From assembly GCF_013170825.1 (NCBI RefSeq), contig NZ_CP033365.1, positions 5,654,001 through 5,718,000 on the forward strand: a DNA stretch of 64,000 nt, read 5' to 3'. Source of the stretch: Mesorhizobium sp. NZP2298. GTDB lineage: Bacteria > Pseudomonadota > Alphaproteobacteria > Rhizobiales > Rhizobiaceae. Both the position numbers and the translations under genes were made by a program. The notes beneath the pieces were generated by a model. It ran no database searches and had not been told where the DNA came from. It worked only from the letters and a program-made list of their open reading frames with translations. Shown here in pieces: positions 8,428 through 16,989 of this stretch; the stretch's first letter is position 1; every line of letters begins with the position of its first letter.

Positions 8428-10644
8428 TCATGCCCGCCTCTGCAGCTTCGGCGTGACCGCGTGGAATGCAGCGATCGCCGCGTCGACGAAAGGCGTGTCG
8501 TTGATGTTGGCCCGCACCCGCTCGATATGGCGCAAAGGCGTGCGGCGCACCGTCTTCTCGATCGCCTCGAACAAAGCGTTGTCGGCTTCCGGGTCATGAA
8601 AGGGCTGACCGGGCGCATCGAGCATCGAGACGCCGCCCTCCGGCAGCAGGAAGCGCACCGGACCGTTCATGGCGTTGAGCCGCGTGCCGATCCATTCACC
8701 GAAGGCGCGGTTCTCGTCGCGCGTGGTACGCATCAGCGTGACGTTGGGATTGTGGATAACGAATTTGCGGCTGCGGAATTTCTCCGGAACGCTGTCACGC
8801 GGACCGAAATTGACCATGTCGAGCGCACCCGTCGAACCGACATAGGGCAAACCAGTCCGGATCGCAGCACCAAAACGATCCTCCGTCGCCGGGAACACGC
8901 CGCCGACGATCATGTCGGCCACTTCCGTGGTGGTGAGGTCGAGGAAGGCCGACAGCAGCCGGGAATCGCCGAGGTTTTCCATCGCCCGCCCACCAGTGCC
9001 GGTGGCGTGGAAGACGAGGCAGTCATAGTCGGCTTCGAGGCGCCTGGTCACCGCTTGCACCAGGGGGGTGGTGACGCCGAACATGGTGATGCCAACGGCC
9101 GGCCGCGCCAGCTTGCGTCTTGCTTCCCAGACCTCGGCATTGGGCAGTTGCGCGACCATGCCGGCCATGGCGTGCGCGGCGTTGGAGAGCACCTGTTCGG
9201 TGATCGAGTTCAGCCCCTGCACATCGGCGACCGAATGGAACATCATGATGTCGGCGCCGCCGACATATTTGGCGACATCGCCGGCCGCCACAGTCGAGAC
9301 CATCAGCTTGGGAATGCCGACCGGCAGCACACGCATGCCTGCCGTCGCCAGCGTGGTGCCGCCGGAACCGCCCGCCGAGATGACGCCGCCGATGCGTGGC
9401 TCACGCTCGATCCAGCGTGCGAAAGCTTCCGCCATGGCACTGACCGAGCCGCCGCGATCATTGGTGAAGACGGCGGAGGATCCACGCGCGTGCATGCCGG
9501 CCACCTGCATGGCGGGCACATCGGCACTGGTCGGCTTTCCCGATGTCGACAGGTCGACGGTGCGTACGGGCAGACCAAGCGACTTCAGCCGGTCGGCAAC
9601 GAAGCGCAATTCCTTGCCCTTGGTGTCGAAGGTGCCGACGACCAGCACGGTCCTGCCGATGCGTTCGGCGAAGGGGATGGCGAAGACCTTCTTCAGGTCG
9701 TCCTGCGGTGCCGTCTTGTCGACCGCGGCCTGTCGCAATTCGGTGACCGGCACGTTCCAGCGATTGGGCAGTTCGGTGACCGGTCGATAGACGCCGCTCT
9801 GCGGCATCGGTTCGGTCGAGCCGCCGCCAGCCCTGTCGACGCGATAGACTTCCGCCAGTTGTTCCCGGGCCTGCGCGGCTTCCGCCGGCGTGACGGGTGT
9901 CTCCTCGGCATGGCGGCCGACGCCGAGCAGCCGCTGCTGCAACTCACGGTCGGCGGCGAGCGCCTTGGCATCCATCAGCCGGTTGATGCGGCCATTGACC
10001 ATGATGGCGACCTGGTTCGATACCGCGGTCGCCACGCCGATATTCTGCTCGATGACCATTACCGCCATCTCGCCTTCGGCGGCGAGGTCAATCAGCATAC
10101 GCTCGACCTGGTCGACGATGACCGGCGCCAGGCCTTCAGTCGGCTCGTCCATGACCAGCAGCTTAGGATCGCTGAGCAGCGCACGCGAAATCGCCAGCAT
10201 CTGCTGTTCGCCGCCCGACAGCTGCGAGCCGCCATTGGTACGGCGTTCGGCGAGCCGCGGAAAGGTCTGGTAGACGCGCTCGACCGTCCAGCTGGCATCG
10301 CGCCTGTTGCCGGCGGCCAGACGCAGATGCTCGTCGACGGTCAGGCTCGGCCAGACACGGCGCCCTTGCGGGACATAGCCGACGCCGAGGCGGTGGATTT
10401 CGTGCGGCTCAAGAGAAGTGATCTCCCGGCCATCGACGCGGATCGAACCGGACTTCGCCCGTTTCAGCCCAACGATGGTGTTGCAGAGCGTCGACTTGCC
10501 CATGCCGTTGCGGCCGACCACCGACAGCACGCCGCTTTCCAGCGTCAGCGAAACACCCTGCAGCGCATGGCTCTCGCCATAGAAAACCTGCAGATCGTCT
10601 ATGCGCAGCATTGCCTTGGCGATCTTTCCGGGACGCTCAGCCAT
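8428..10644 (-). CDS. LivF-type ABC ATPase fused to Tm-1-like (UPF0261) domain
   Basis: 738 residues. Residues 12-240 are a LivF-type ATPase: Walker A GRNGMGKST (44-52), signature LSGGEQQ (142-148), Walker B LLVMDEP (162-168) and VIEQN. After a linker (about 245-325) comes a full Tm-1-like/UPF0261 domain (331-738) with VVGTFDTKGKE, GGSGGTTLAT and ATGTGGRAMENL. I place the start at 10644 (MAERPGK), where the ATG overlaps the upstream LivG stop by 8 bases; an open frame extends 81 bases further up but lies inside livG. It supplies the second ATPase of this Liv transporter. What the Tm-1-like half does for transport or catabolism is unknown. Confidence 0.88.
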   Translation of the reverse strand: MAERPGKIAKAMLRIDDLQVFYGESHALQGVSLTLESGVLSVVGRNGMGKSTLCNTIVGLKRAKSGSIRVDGREITSLEPHEIHRLGVGYVPQGRRVWPSLTVDEHLRLAAGNRRDASWTVERVYQTFPRLAERRTNGGSQLSGGEQQMLAISRALLSDPKLLVMDEPTEGLAPVIVDQVERMLIDLAAEGEMAVMVIEQNIGVATAVSNQVAIMVNGRINRLMDAKALAADRELQQRLLGVGRHAEETPVTPAEAAQAREQLAEVYRVDRAGGGSTEPMPQSGVYRPVTELPNRWNVPVTELRQAAVDKTAPQDDLKKVFAIPFAERIGRTVLVVGTFDTKGKELRFVADRLKSLGLPVRTVDLSTSGKPTSADVPAMQVAGMHARGSSAVFTNDRGGSVSAMAEAFARWIEREPRIGGVISAGGSGGTTLATAGMRVLPVGIPKLMVSTVAAGDVAKYVGGADIMMFHSVADVQGLNSITEQVLSNAAHAMAGMVAQLPNAEVWEARRKLARPAVGITMFGVTTPLVQAVTRRLEADYDCLVFHATGTGGRAMENLGDSRLLSAFLDLTTTEVADMIVGGVFPATEDRFGAAIRTGLPYVGSTGALDMVNFGPRDSVPEKFRSRKFVIHNPNVTLMRTTRDENRAFGEWIGTRLNAMNGPVRFLLPEGGVSMLDAPGQPFHDPEADNALFEAIEKTVRRTPLRHIERVRANINDTPFVDAAIAAFHAVTPKLQRRA

Positions 10645-11434
10645 GCTTGCCCCCGAGATAGATTTCCTGGACCTCGGGATCGGCTTCGATCTCCTGCGGC
10701 GTGCCTTCCTTGAACAGGCGGCCATTGTGCATCATCGACACATATTCCGAGACACGGAGTGCTACGTCGAGATCATGCTCGATGATGATGTAGCCGATAT
10801 GCTTCGGCAGCGCGTTGAGGATGGCGACGAGGTCGCGACGTTCGGTCGGCGACAGGCCGGCGGCCGGTTCGTCGAACAGGATGAAGCGCGGCGCGCCCGC
10901 CAGCGCCAGCGCGATCTCCAACTGGCGTTGCTGGCCATGGCTCAGCGTCGCCACCAGCGCGTCGCGATAGGCTTCGAGGTGCACGGCGTTGAGGATCGAT
11001 TCCGCTTGCACCATGTTGACGTCGGTCGTTGCCGGACGCAGCAGCGAAAACCGCCGACGCGAGACGCCGCGACAGGCGAGAAAGATGGAATCGAGGACCG
11101 ACAGGCCCTTGAACAGTTGCGAAATCTGATAGGTGCGGCGCAGGCCGCGCCGGATGCGCTCATGCGGCGGCAGGTCGGTGATGTCCTCGCCGAAGAAGCG
11201 GATGCGCCCCGCCGTCGGCAGGAAATCGCCGGTGACGGCGTTGAACAGGGTCGTCTTGCCGGCGCCGTTGGATCCGAGGACCGCGCGCCGTTCGCCGGCC
11301 GCGATCCTCATATTGATGCCCGAGAGTGCCACCAGCGCGCCGAAATGCCGCGCCACGCCATCAAGCTCCAGCGCATAGGCGCCGGTGCTCTGGAGACGGT
11401 TTGCTGCGAAGCTTTCGGTCACTGGCGGCTGCAC
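10637..11434 (-). CDS. LivG-type ABC transporter ATP-binding protein
   Basis: 265 residues. Walker A GSNGAGKTT, the LivG-specific RRTYQISQLF segment, signature LSHGQQRQLEIALAL (SHGQ in place of SGGQ, common in LivG), Walker B FILFDEP and IIEHDLDVAL are all present. An N-terminal extension of about 20 residues precedes the first beta strand. Together with the LivF half of the next gene it would energise the LivH/LivM pair at 12746-14820. Twelve bases separate it from the stop of the binding-protein gene. Confidence 0.9.
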   Translation of the reverse strand: MQPPVTESFAANRLQSTGAYALELDGVARHFGALVALSGINMRIAAGERRAVLGSNGAGKTTLFNAVTGDFLPTAGRIRFFGEDITDLPPHERIRRGLRRTYQISQLFKGLSVLDSIFLACRGVSRRRFSLLRPATTDVNMVQAESILNAVHLEAYRDALVATLSHGQQRQLEIALALAGAPRFILFDEPAAGLSPTERRDLVAILNALPKHIGYIIIEHDLDVALRVSEYVSMMHNGRLFKEGTPQEIEADPEVQEIYLGGKHG

Positions 11435-11446
11435 CCAAGTGTGGTG

Positions 11447-12694
11447 TTACGGGCAGCTCGGATTGTCGCGGTTGACCGCGCCGAGCTTCATGAACTCGTC
11501 TTCGGGAATGCCGAGCGTCTGGTTGACCTGCGGCACGACCTTGACCAGTTTGTTGAGGAGATTGCCGTCGGCGCCTTCGGTGACCTCGGTCAGGAAAATG
11601 TCGGCGATGGCGTTGCGGTTCTTGTCGAGCGACACCTTGCCCGTCGGCGTGTCGAAGGACAGCTTCGACAGCGCGTCGCGCAACTTCTTGCCGCCATCGG
11701 AGACATCGCCGCCAACCTGGTCGAGACCAAGCAGCGTCGCCTTCATGTCGACATAGTAGCCATGGGCGAAAAGCGAGGGTGACGGAAACGCACCCGGCTG
11801 CTTCTTGTAGGCCTCGACGAAGGCCTTCCAGGCCGGCGCGTCGTTGGTGTCGGCGGTCGGGCCAGCGGATGGCGTGCCCTTCAGCACTTCCTTCAGCTTG
11901 CCTTTCGACGTCAGCACGGTCTGGTCGACAGTGATCGAGCCGCCGATCAGCGGCGCGGTGCCGCCACCCTGCTGGTACTGGGTCAGGAAGTTGACCGCAT
12001 CGGCGCCGCCGAGCGCGACGTAGATTGCGTCGACGTCCTCAGGGATGGCGGCGATGACCGAGGAAAAGTCCTTGTTGCCGATCGGCACCCAGGATTTCGA
12101 CGGCACATGGCCGCCGGCCTTGCAGAACTCGGCCATGAAGCCGAACACCTGCGTGTAGGGGAAGGAATAATCCTCGGCGACTGTGGCGACCTTCTTGTAG
12201 CCCTTGTCCTTGAAGGCATAGGTGCCCAAGCCTGCCATCCACTGCGCGCCATCGGTCGAGAAACGGAAGAAGTTCTCAGCCGGGTCGCGCAACGTGGTGT
12301 CCTGCGCGGCCGATGTGCCGTTGATGAAGGTCACGTTCGGTTGCGTCTTGGCGTAGTCCTTGACGGCGATGCCTTCGTCGCCCGAAAGCGGACCGACCAG
12401 CACCTTGACGCCGTCCTGCTCAACCAGCTTGCGCGCCGCGCGCACGGCGCTGTCGGGCGAAGCATCGGACGAACCCTTGACGATCTCGATCTTCTTGCCG
12501 GCGACGGTGCCGTTCATCTCGGCAACGGCGGTCATGGCGCCGCGCTCGCCGTCCTCGCCGAGCACCGTGAACGGGCCTTCGAAGGTGGCGAGCAAGCCGA
12601 TCTTGATGGTGTCGTCGGCAGCCAGTGCCATCGAAGGCGCGGTCAGCCCGGTGAATACCGCCAGCGCCAGTAAAGTACGTCTATGCATCCTCAT
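11447..12694 (-). CDS. Liv-type ABC transporter substrate-binding protein
   Basis: 415 residues with a Sec signal peptide (about residues 1-25, cleavage after SMALA) and a type I periplasmic-binding fold (DTIKIGLLATFEGPFTVLGEDG; GPLSGDEGIAVKDYAK). GGAGG five bases before the ATG fixes the start. Unusually for Liv operons it lies between the permease genes and the ATPase genes. The ligand is unknown; the neighbouring hydrolases suggest an amide, imide or ester-containing small molecule rather than a plain amino acid (inference). Confidence 0.9.
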   Translation of the reverse strand: MRMHRRTLLALAVFTGLTAPSMALAADDTIKIGLLATFEGPFTVLGEDGERGAMTAVAEMNGTVAGKKIEIVKGSSDASPDSAVRAARKLVEQDGVKVLVGPLSGDEGIAVKDYAKTQPNVTFINGTSAAQDTTLRDPAENFFRFSTDGAQWMAGLGTYAFKDKGYKKVATVAEDYSFPYTQVFGFMAEFCKAGGHVPSKSWVPIGNKDFSSVIAAIPEDVDAIYVALGGADAVNFLTQYQQGGGTAPLIGGSITVDQTVLTSKGKLKEVLKGTPSAGPTADTNDAPAWKAFVEAYKKQPGAFPSPSLFAHGYYVDMKATLLGLDQVGGDVSDGGKKLRDALSKLSFDTPTGKVSLDKNRNAIADIFLTEVTEGADGNLLNKLVKVVPQVNQTLGIPEDEFMKLGAVNRDNPSCP

Positions 12695-12745
12695 GATTTC
12701 CTCCCGTTGATTTCATTTTTGCAGTGGTTCATTCCATCCCGGTTG

Positions 12746-13774
12746 CTACGGTCCGGGACGCAAGGACTCCTGGGCAAGATGTGGCTTGATCCTCCCCCAC
12801 AACCCAAGAATTCCATCCGGTGAGACGAAGACGATCACCAGGAACACCATGCCGATCAGCGTGTTGAAGCGCTCGGCGCCGACGATGTCGATGGCGAAGG
12901 TCTGCATCAGGACGACGACGACCGCGCCGAGGAACGGCCCGATCGGGTGGCGCAGGCCGCCGATGACGGCAATGATCAGCACGTCGATCGCGGCATCGAC
13001 GCCGATGGTACCGGGCGAGACGCGGCCGTTGAACCAGACCAGCAGTACGCCCGCCAGTCCGGCGATGACACCGGCGAGCAGCCAGGCGAAGACCTTGTGC
13101 GCGGTGACGTGGTACCCCAGCGCGCGCATGCGGCGCGGATTGTCACGGATCGCCTGCAAGGTCATGCCGAAGGTCGAACGCGAGCCGTAAAGCACCGCCG
13201 CATAGGACAGCGCCGCCAGGCCCAGACAGAGATAGTAGAATGGCCTGGGATCGCGCCAGTTGACGCTCCAGAAGACCGGCGCACGGATGCCGGCATAGCC
13301 GGAATGGCCGTTGAAGATGGCGTAGTTCTGCTGCGCGAAATAGAAGGTCGCGGTGGCGATCGCCAGCGTGATCATAATCGTGTAGATGCCTTCGGTGCGC
13401 ACCGAGATCCAGCCGATCAGCGCCGACGCCAAGGCCGCCGCGAGAACCGCGAACGGAACCGCGAGCCACCACGGCCAGCCGAGACCGAGAATGCTGGAGT
13501 TGTTGTTGCCAAGGATGGCGATGGCATACGCCGCTATGCCGGCGACGGTGATCTGCGCCAGACTGACCATGCCGCCATAGCCGGCGAGCAGCATCAGCGA
13601 CAGGCCCAGCATGCCGAAGATCAGCGAATAGCCGCCGATCTGCGTCAGGAAGAAATCGGACGCCACCAATGGATAAAGCACCAGTGCGACGGCAAGGATG
13701 ATGTGGCCGGCGCCGAGCTTCTCCAGCCAGTTCTGCTGCGGCGTGGCGCTGGTGGCGGGGATGGCCAGACTCAT
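12746..13774 (-). CDS. LivM-type ABC transporter permease
   Basis: 342 residues, strongly hydrophobic, with eight or more predicted membrane segments. Family features are GYGGMVSLAQITVAGIAAYA near the N-terminus and the cytoplasmic loop QAIRDNPRRMRALGYHVTAHK that contacts the ATPase. Its start overlaps the LivH stop by 4 bases (ATGA). It forms the inner-membrane channel with LivH. Confidence 0.92.
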   Translation of the reverse strand: MSLAIPATSATPQQNWLEKLGAGHIILAVALVLYPLVASDFFLTQIGGYSLIFGMLGLSLMLLAGYGGMVSLAQITVAGIAAYAIAILGNNNSSILGLGWPWWLAVPFAVLAAALASALIGWISVRTEGIYTIMITLAIATATFYFAQQNYAIFNGHSGYAGIRAPVFWSVNWRDPRPFYYLCLGLAALSYAAVLYGSRSTFGMTLQAIRDNPRRMRALGYHVTAHKVFAWLLAGVIAGLAGVLLVWFNGRVSPGTIGVDAAIDVLIIAVIGGLRHPIGPFLGAVVVVLMQTFAIDIVGAERFNTLIGMVFLVIVFVSPDGILGLWGRIKPHLAQESLRPGP

Positions 13775-14820
13775 CGTGCCTTCCCCATGATGCCTTGCGG
13801 CCGCACCGCCAGCGTCACCACCATGATGACGAACGTCAGCACGATGCCATAGGTCGGGAAGTAGACGAGGCCGATCTGCTCGGCCAGGCCGATCAGCAGT
13901 GCGCCGATGGCGGCGCCCGTGATCGAGCCCATGCCGCCGACGATGACGACCACCAGCGATGCCAGGAGATAGCGGACATCCTCGCCTGGCGCGACCGATA
14001 GCGCCGAGCCACCGACGACGCCGGCAAAGCCGGCAAGGCCGGCGCCGACGGCAAAGACGATGGCGAAGACCGCATGAACATTGACGCCCGAGGCCTGCAA
14101 CATGGCGCGGTCGTCAACGCCGGCGCGGATCATCATGCCGACGCGGGTCTTGTGCAGCATCAGCCAAAGACCAACGCCGATGACGATCGCCGCGGCCAGC
14201 ACCACGACGCGGTAGAGCGGATAGGTGAGGAAGACCGAGGCGCCGTTGGAGCGCACCGCCGTGATAACGGGCAAGGTCAATGCGCCATCGAGCCATTCGG
14301 GCGTGGTGATCTGGTAAGTGCCGCCGGCCCACACCGCCAGCATCAGGTCGGCGGCCACGATCGAGATGCCGATCGAGACCAGGGTCTGGCGAAGATCGTC
14401 GCCCTCCAGCGGACGGAAAACGAAGACCTGCATGACGACACCGACGATGGCCAGCACCGCGAAGCCGGCGGCGACGCCGAGCAGCCAGTAGCCGGTGCGG
14501 TTGGTGACTTCGTAGCCGATATAGGCGCCAAGCAGATAGAGCGAGCCATGCGCCAGATTGACGTTGCGCATCAGGCCGAAGATCAGGGTGAAGCCGCTGG
14601 CAACGAGGAAATAGAGGCCGGCCAGGGTGATGCCGTTGAGGATGGCGCTGACGAAGGCCTTCTTCGAGATAAGGATCGCGTTCAGCCAATCCGGCCAGAC
14701 CGCGAAGACCAGCCATGCGACGACAGCGGCGGCGAGCAGGCCAACGAGGCCCCATGCCTGCCGGCCGGTAATGCCGCCGCTCTCGGAGAGCGTCTGAGAT
14801 GGCTGGTCGAGCAAGCTCAT
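13771..14820 (-). CDS. LivH-type ABC transporter permease
   Basis: 349 residues, hydrophobic throughout. The LivH signature FGLMRNVNLAHGSLYLLGAY and the C-terminal ALLIGLAEQIGLVYFP segment are clear. About 55 residues precede the conserved core, including one additional membrane helix, which is longer than the typical 290-residue LivH. The start overlaps the upstream amidohydrolase stop (ATGA), so enzyme and transporter are translationally coupled. Confidence 0.92.
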   Translation of the reverse strand: MSLLDQPSQTLSESGGITGRQAWGLVGLLAAAVVAWLVFAVWPDWLNAILISKKAFVSAILNGITLAGLYFLVASGFTLIFGLMRNVNLAHGSLYLLGAYIGYEVTNRTGYWLLGVAAGFAVLAIVGVVMQVFVFRPLEGDDLRQTLVSIGISIVAADLMLAVWAGGTYQITTPEWLDGALTLPVITAVRSNGASVFLTYPLYRVVVLAAAIVIGVGLWLMLHKTRVGMMIRAGVDDRAMLQASGVNVHAVFAIVFAVGAGLAGFAGVVGGSALSVAPGEDVRYLLASLVVVIVGGMGSITGAAIGALLIGLAEQIGLVYFPTYGIVLTFVIMVVTLAVRPQGIMGKAR

Positions 14821-16157
14821 GCCGTCAGCCGCCGGCGCTGCTCGTTCATGCGCGGCGCCTTGTGGAACTTGCCGTCCTTCATGATGGCGAGAATGCGGTT
14901 CTTGTCCTGCAGGATGCGCACGTCAGAGATCGGATCGCCGTCGATCAAGAGAAGGTCGGCAAGATAGCCTTCCCTTATCATGCCGAGTTCGTCGCCCATG
15001 TTCATGATCTGACCGCCATATTTGGTGCCGGCCTGGATCGCCTCCATCGGCGAGAAGCCCAGCATCTCGACGAAGGTCTGGATGTCCTTGGCGTTGGTCC
15101 CTTGCGGCGTCCAGGCAAAGCCGTAGTCGCCGCCGATGCAGACTCGGATGCCGCGCCGGTGCATCTTCTTCATCGTCTCGATGCACATTTCGAGTTCGCG
15201 CTCGTATTCGAGCGACAGCGGCGAGCCCGGCTTGATGCCCCACTGCTCGGCGTGACGTGCCGTGTTGATCAGCCAGGCGATGCCCGGCGCGACGAAGTGC
15301 TTGTCCTTGGCCGCTTCGAGCATGTCGAGCGCTTCCTCGTCGGCGAAGGAGGCATGGTAGATGTTCTGGATGCCGTGGCGGATGCACTGTTTGACCGAGC
15401 CCGACGAACGCGCATGCGCCGACAGCACCTTGTTGCGGCAGCGCGCCTCGGAGGCGGCCATGGCGACCTCCTCTTCCGACATCGGCGTCTCCTCGGCGCC
15501 CATGCCCGTGATGCTCTCGCCGGACAGGTTGAGTTTTATCGAATCGACGCCGTATTTGATCAGCTGGCGCACGGTGCGACGGATTTCCTCCGGCCCCGAG
15601 ACGACGAGGCCGAGGTTCAGCCCCTCATGCGGGATGTGCGACGGCGCGGAATCGCCGAGGCCGCCGACCGTGGTGATTTCCGGACCCGCCGCGAGGTAGC
15701 GTGGTCCCGGAAAGCGGCCCTGGTTGATGAATTTCTTGGCGACGACATCGAGACGCGGCTTCGCGGCGGCCGCCCCCCGGCCGGCGGTGAAGCCGGCATC
15801 AAGCACCAGCTTGGCCATCTCCATGGTGACCAGCATGTGCTCCTCGATTTCCATCATCTGGATGGGGTCGATGCCGGGCGCGTTGTTCCAGGACAGATGC
15901 AGATGCGCGTCGATCATGCCCGGCATCAGTGTCGCGCCCATACCGTCGATGACGGTTGCACCTCCTGCCGCGCCACCGCTGTAGGAGGACGACGAGGACG
16001 AGCTGAAGCGCGATGAGCCCTTGGTGATCTGCTTGATGCGGTTGCCCTGCACCAGCACCTCACCGGTGTATGGATATTCACCTGATGCGTCGAGCACACG
16101 CACATTGGTGAACAGCGTGCTGCCCGAACCGTTGCCGTTCCAGCTGTCGTCTGCCAT
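14817..16157 (-). CDS. amidohydrolase family metal-dependent hydrolase
   Basis: 446 residues. It has the amidohydrolase superfamily layout: N-terminal beta segment, the metal motif MPGMIDAHLHLSW (HxH), later histidines in VLSAHARSS and IYHASFADEE, and the C-terminal catalytic aspartate in CIGGDYGFAW. The start at 16157 has GGAGG six bases upstream; a GTG one codon earlier is possible. A serine run (SSRFSSSSSSSYSGG) sits at about residues 41-55, just before the metal motif, and is unusual for the family. Members hydrolyse cyclic amides, imides or N-acyl compounds. Coupling to a Liv transporter suggests the substrate is imported. Confidence 0.88.
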   Translation of the reverse strand: MADDSWNGNGSGSTLFTNVRVLDASGEYPYTGEVLVQGNRIKQITKGSSRFSSSSSSSYSGGAAGGATVIDGMGATLMPGMIDAHLHLSWNNAPGIDPIQMMEIEEHMLVTMEMAKLVLDAGFTAGRGAAAAKPRLDVVAKKFINQGRFPGPRYLAAGPEITTVGGLGDSAPSHIPHEGLNLGLVVSGPEEIRRTVRQLIKYGVDSIKLNLSGESITGMGAEETPMSEEEVAMAASEARCRNKVLSAHARSSGSVKQCIRHGIQNIYHASFADEEALDMLEAAKDKHFVAPGIAWLINTARHAEQWGIKPGSPLSLEYERELEMCIETMKKMHRRGIRVCIGGDYGFAWTPQGTNAKDIQTFVEMLGFSPMEAIQAGTKYGGQIMNMGDELGMIREGYLADLLLIDGDPISDVRILQDKNRILAIMKDGKFHKAPRMNEQRRRLTA

Positions 16158-16209
16158 CACAAGCCTCCCAACTTGCCGAGCGCATGAGTTTACGCCCGAT
16201 CAGAAATCC

Positions 16210-16989
16210 TCACCTATCAACCCGTCTCAAAAAATCGGCGAGCTTCTGGCTGCTTTCGCGCGGGTTTTCCACCGTGGCCCAGTGCCCGCACCGATCCAGC
16301 GACGAGAATACGGCGCCCTTGATCTTGTCGGCAAGCGCCTGGGCGACCCCTGGCGGATTGACCGTGTCGGCGTCGCCGGTGACCAGCAATGTCGGCGCCG
16401 AGATCCTGCGCGCATCGATGGCGGTCGCCTTGGCCAGAGCCTCGCAGGTACGGGCGTAGGATTCGGGATCCTGACGCGTGATCGATTCCCGCACGAAGGC
16501 AACTGCCGCCGGCGAGGTTTCCCTTGTGTGGGCGGAAATCGCGTTGGCGACGATCTGGTCGGCGATATCGGCAATGCCGCCCGAGCGCGCCAGACGCGCC
16601 CGGGCGGCGAGCCCTTGCCGTGTTGCTTCCGCCGGTTCCGCCAGGGCGCCGAATAGCGCCAGCGATGTAACCAGCGACGGCTGCGTCGCGGCGATCTGCT
16701 GGCAAACGATGGTGCCCATCGAATGGCCGACGAAGTGCGCAGAAGCAACCCCCATGCCGGCCATGGCGCGGATCACCGCCTCGCTCATCCCTTCGACGGT
16801 CAGCGGCTCGATCGGGCGCGGCGAGCGGCCGGAGCCCGGCAGGTCGAGCCGGATGACGCGATAGGCGGAAAGCGCCGCCATCTGCGGCTGAAACATGTTC
16901 GACGTGCCGCCAAGGCCATGGATCATCACGACGGCAGCGCCCGCGCCGACAGCTTCCGCAACGACCTGACCAACCGTTACCGTGGTCAT
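16210..16989 (-). CDS. alpha/beta hydrolase (enol-lactonase-like)
   Basis: 259 residues from the ATG at 16989, which overlaps the upstream FAH-family stop by 4 bases. An open frame runs further upstream but inside that gene. Catalytic features are the oxyanion motif HGLGG, nucleophile GHSMG, acid in VTGDADTVN and histidine in CGHWATVE. It resembles 3-oxoadipate enol-lactonases and C-C bond hydrolases, but pcaD is clearly another gene (22774-23583). In this operon it probably opens a lactone or cleaves an ester in the same pathway as the FAH-family enzyme and amidohydrolase. Confidence 0.87.
   Translation of the reverse strand: MTTVTVGQVVAEAVGAGAAVVMIHGLGGTSNMFQPQMAALSAYRVIRLDLPGSGRSPRPIEPLTVEGMSEAVIRAMAGMGVASAHFVGHSMGTIVCQQIAATQPSLVTSLALFGALAEPAEATRQGLAARARLARSGGIADIADQIVANAISAHTRETSPAAVAFVRESITRQDPESYARTCEALAKATAIDARRISAPTLLVTGDADTVNPPGVAQALADKIKGAVFSSLDRCGHWATVENPRESSQKLADFLRRVDR

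Noticed and set aside
6590..8599. A 669-codon open frame on the plus strand, antisense to the flotillin gene
   Set aside because: It mirrors the flotillin coding frame and has no family motif. Long antisense frames are expected in GC-rich coiled-coil genes.
8359..10713. A 784-codon open frame on the plus strand, antisense to the LivF-Tm-1-like gene
   Set aside because: The minus-strand frame has every ATPase and Tm-1-like motif, while the plus-strand frame has none. It is an artefact of codon composition.
10644..10725. Upstream N-terminal extension of the LivF-Tm-1-like protein
   Set aside because: The 27 additional residues are arginine-rich, lie entirely inside livG in another frame and precede an ATG with typical operon overlap.
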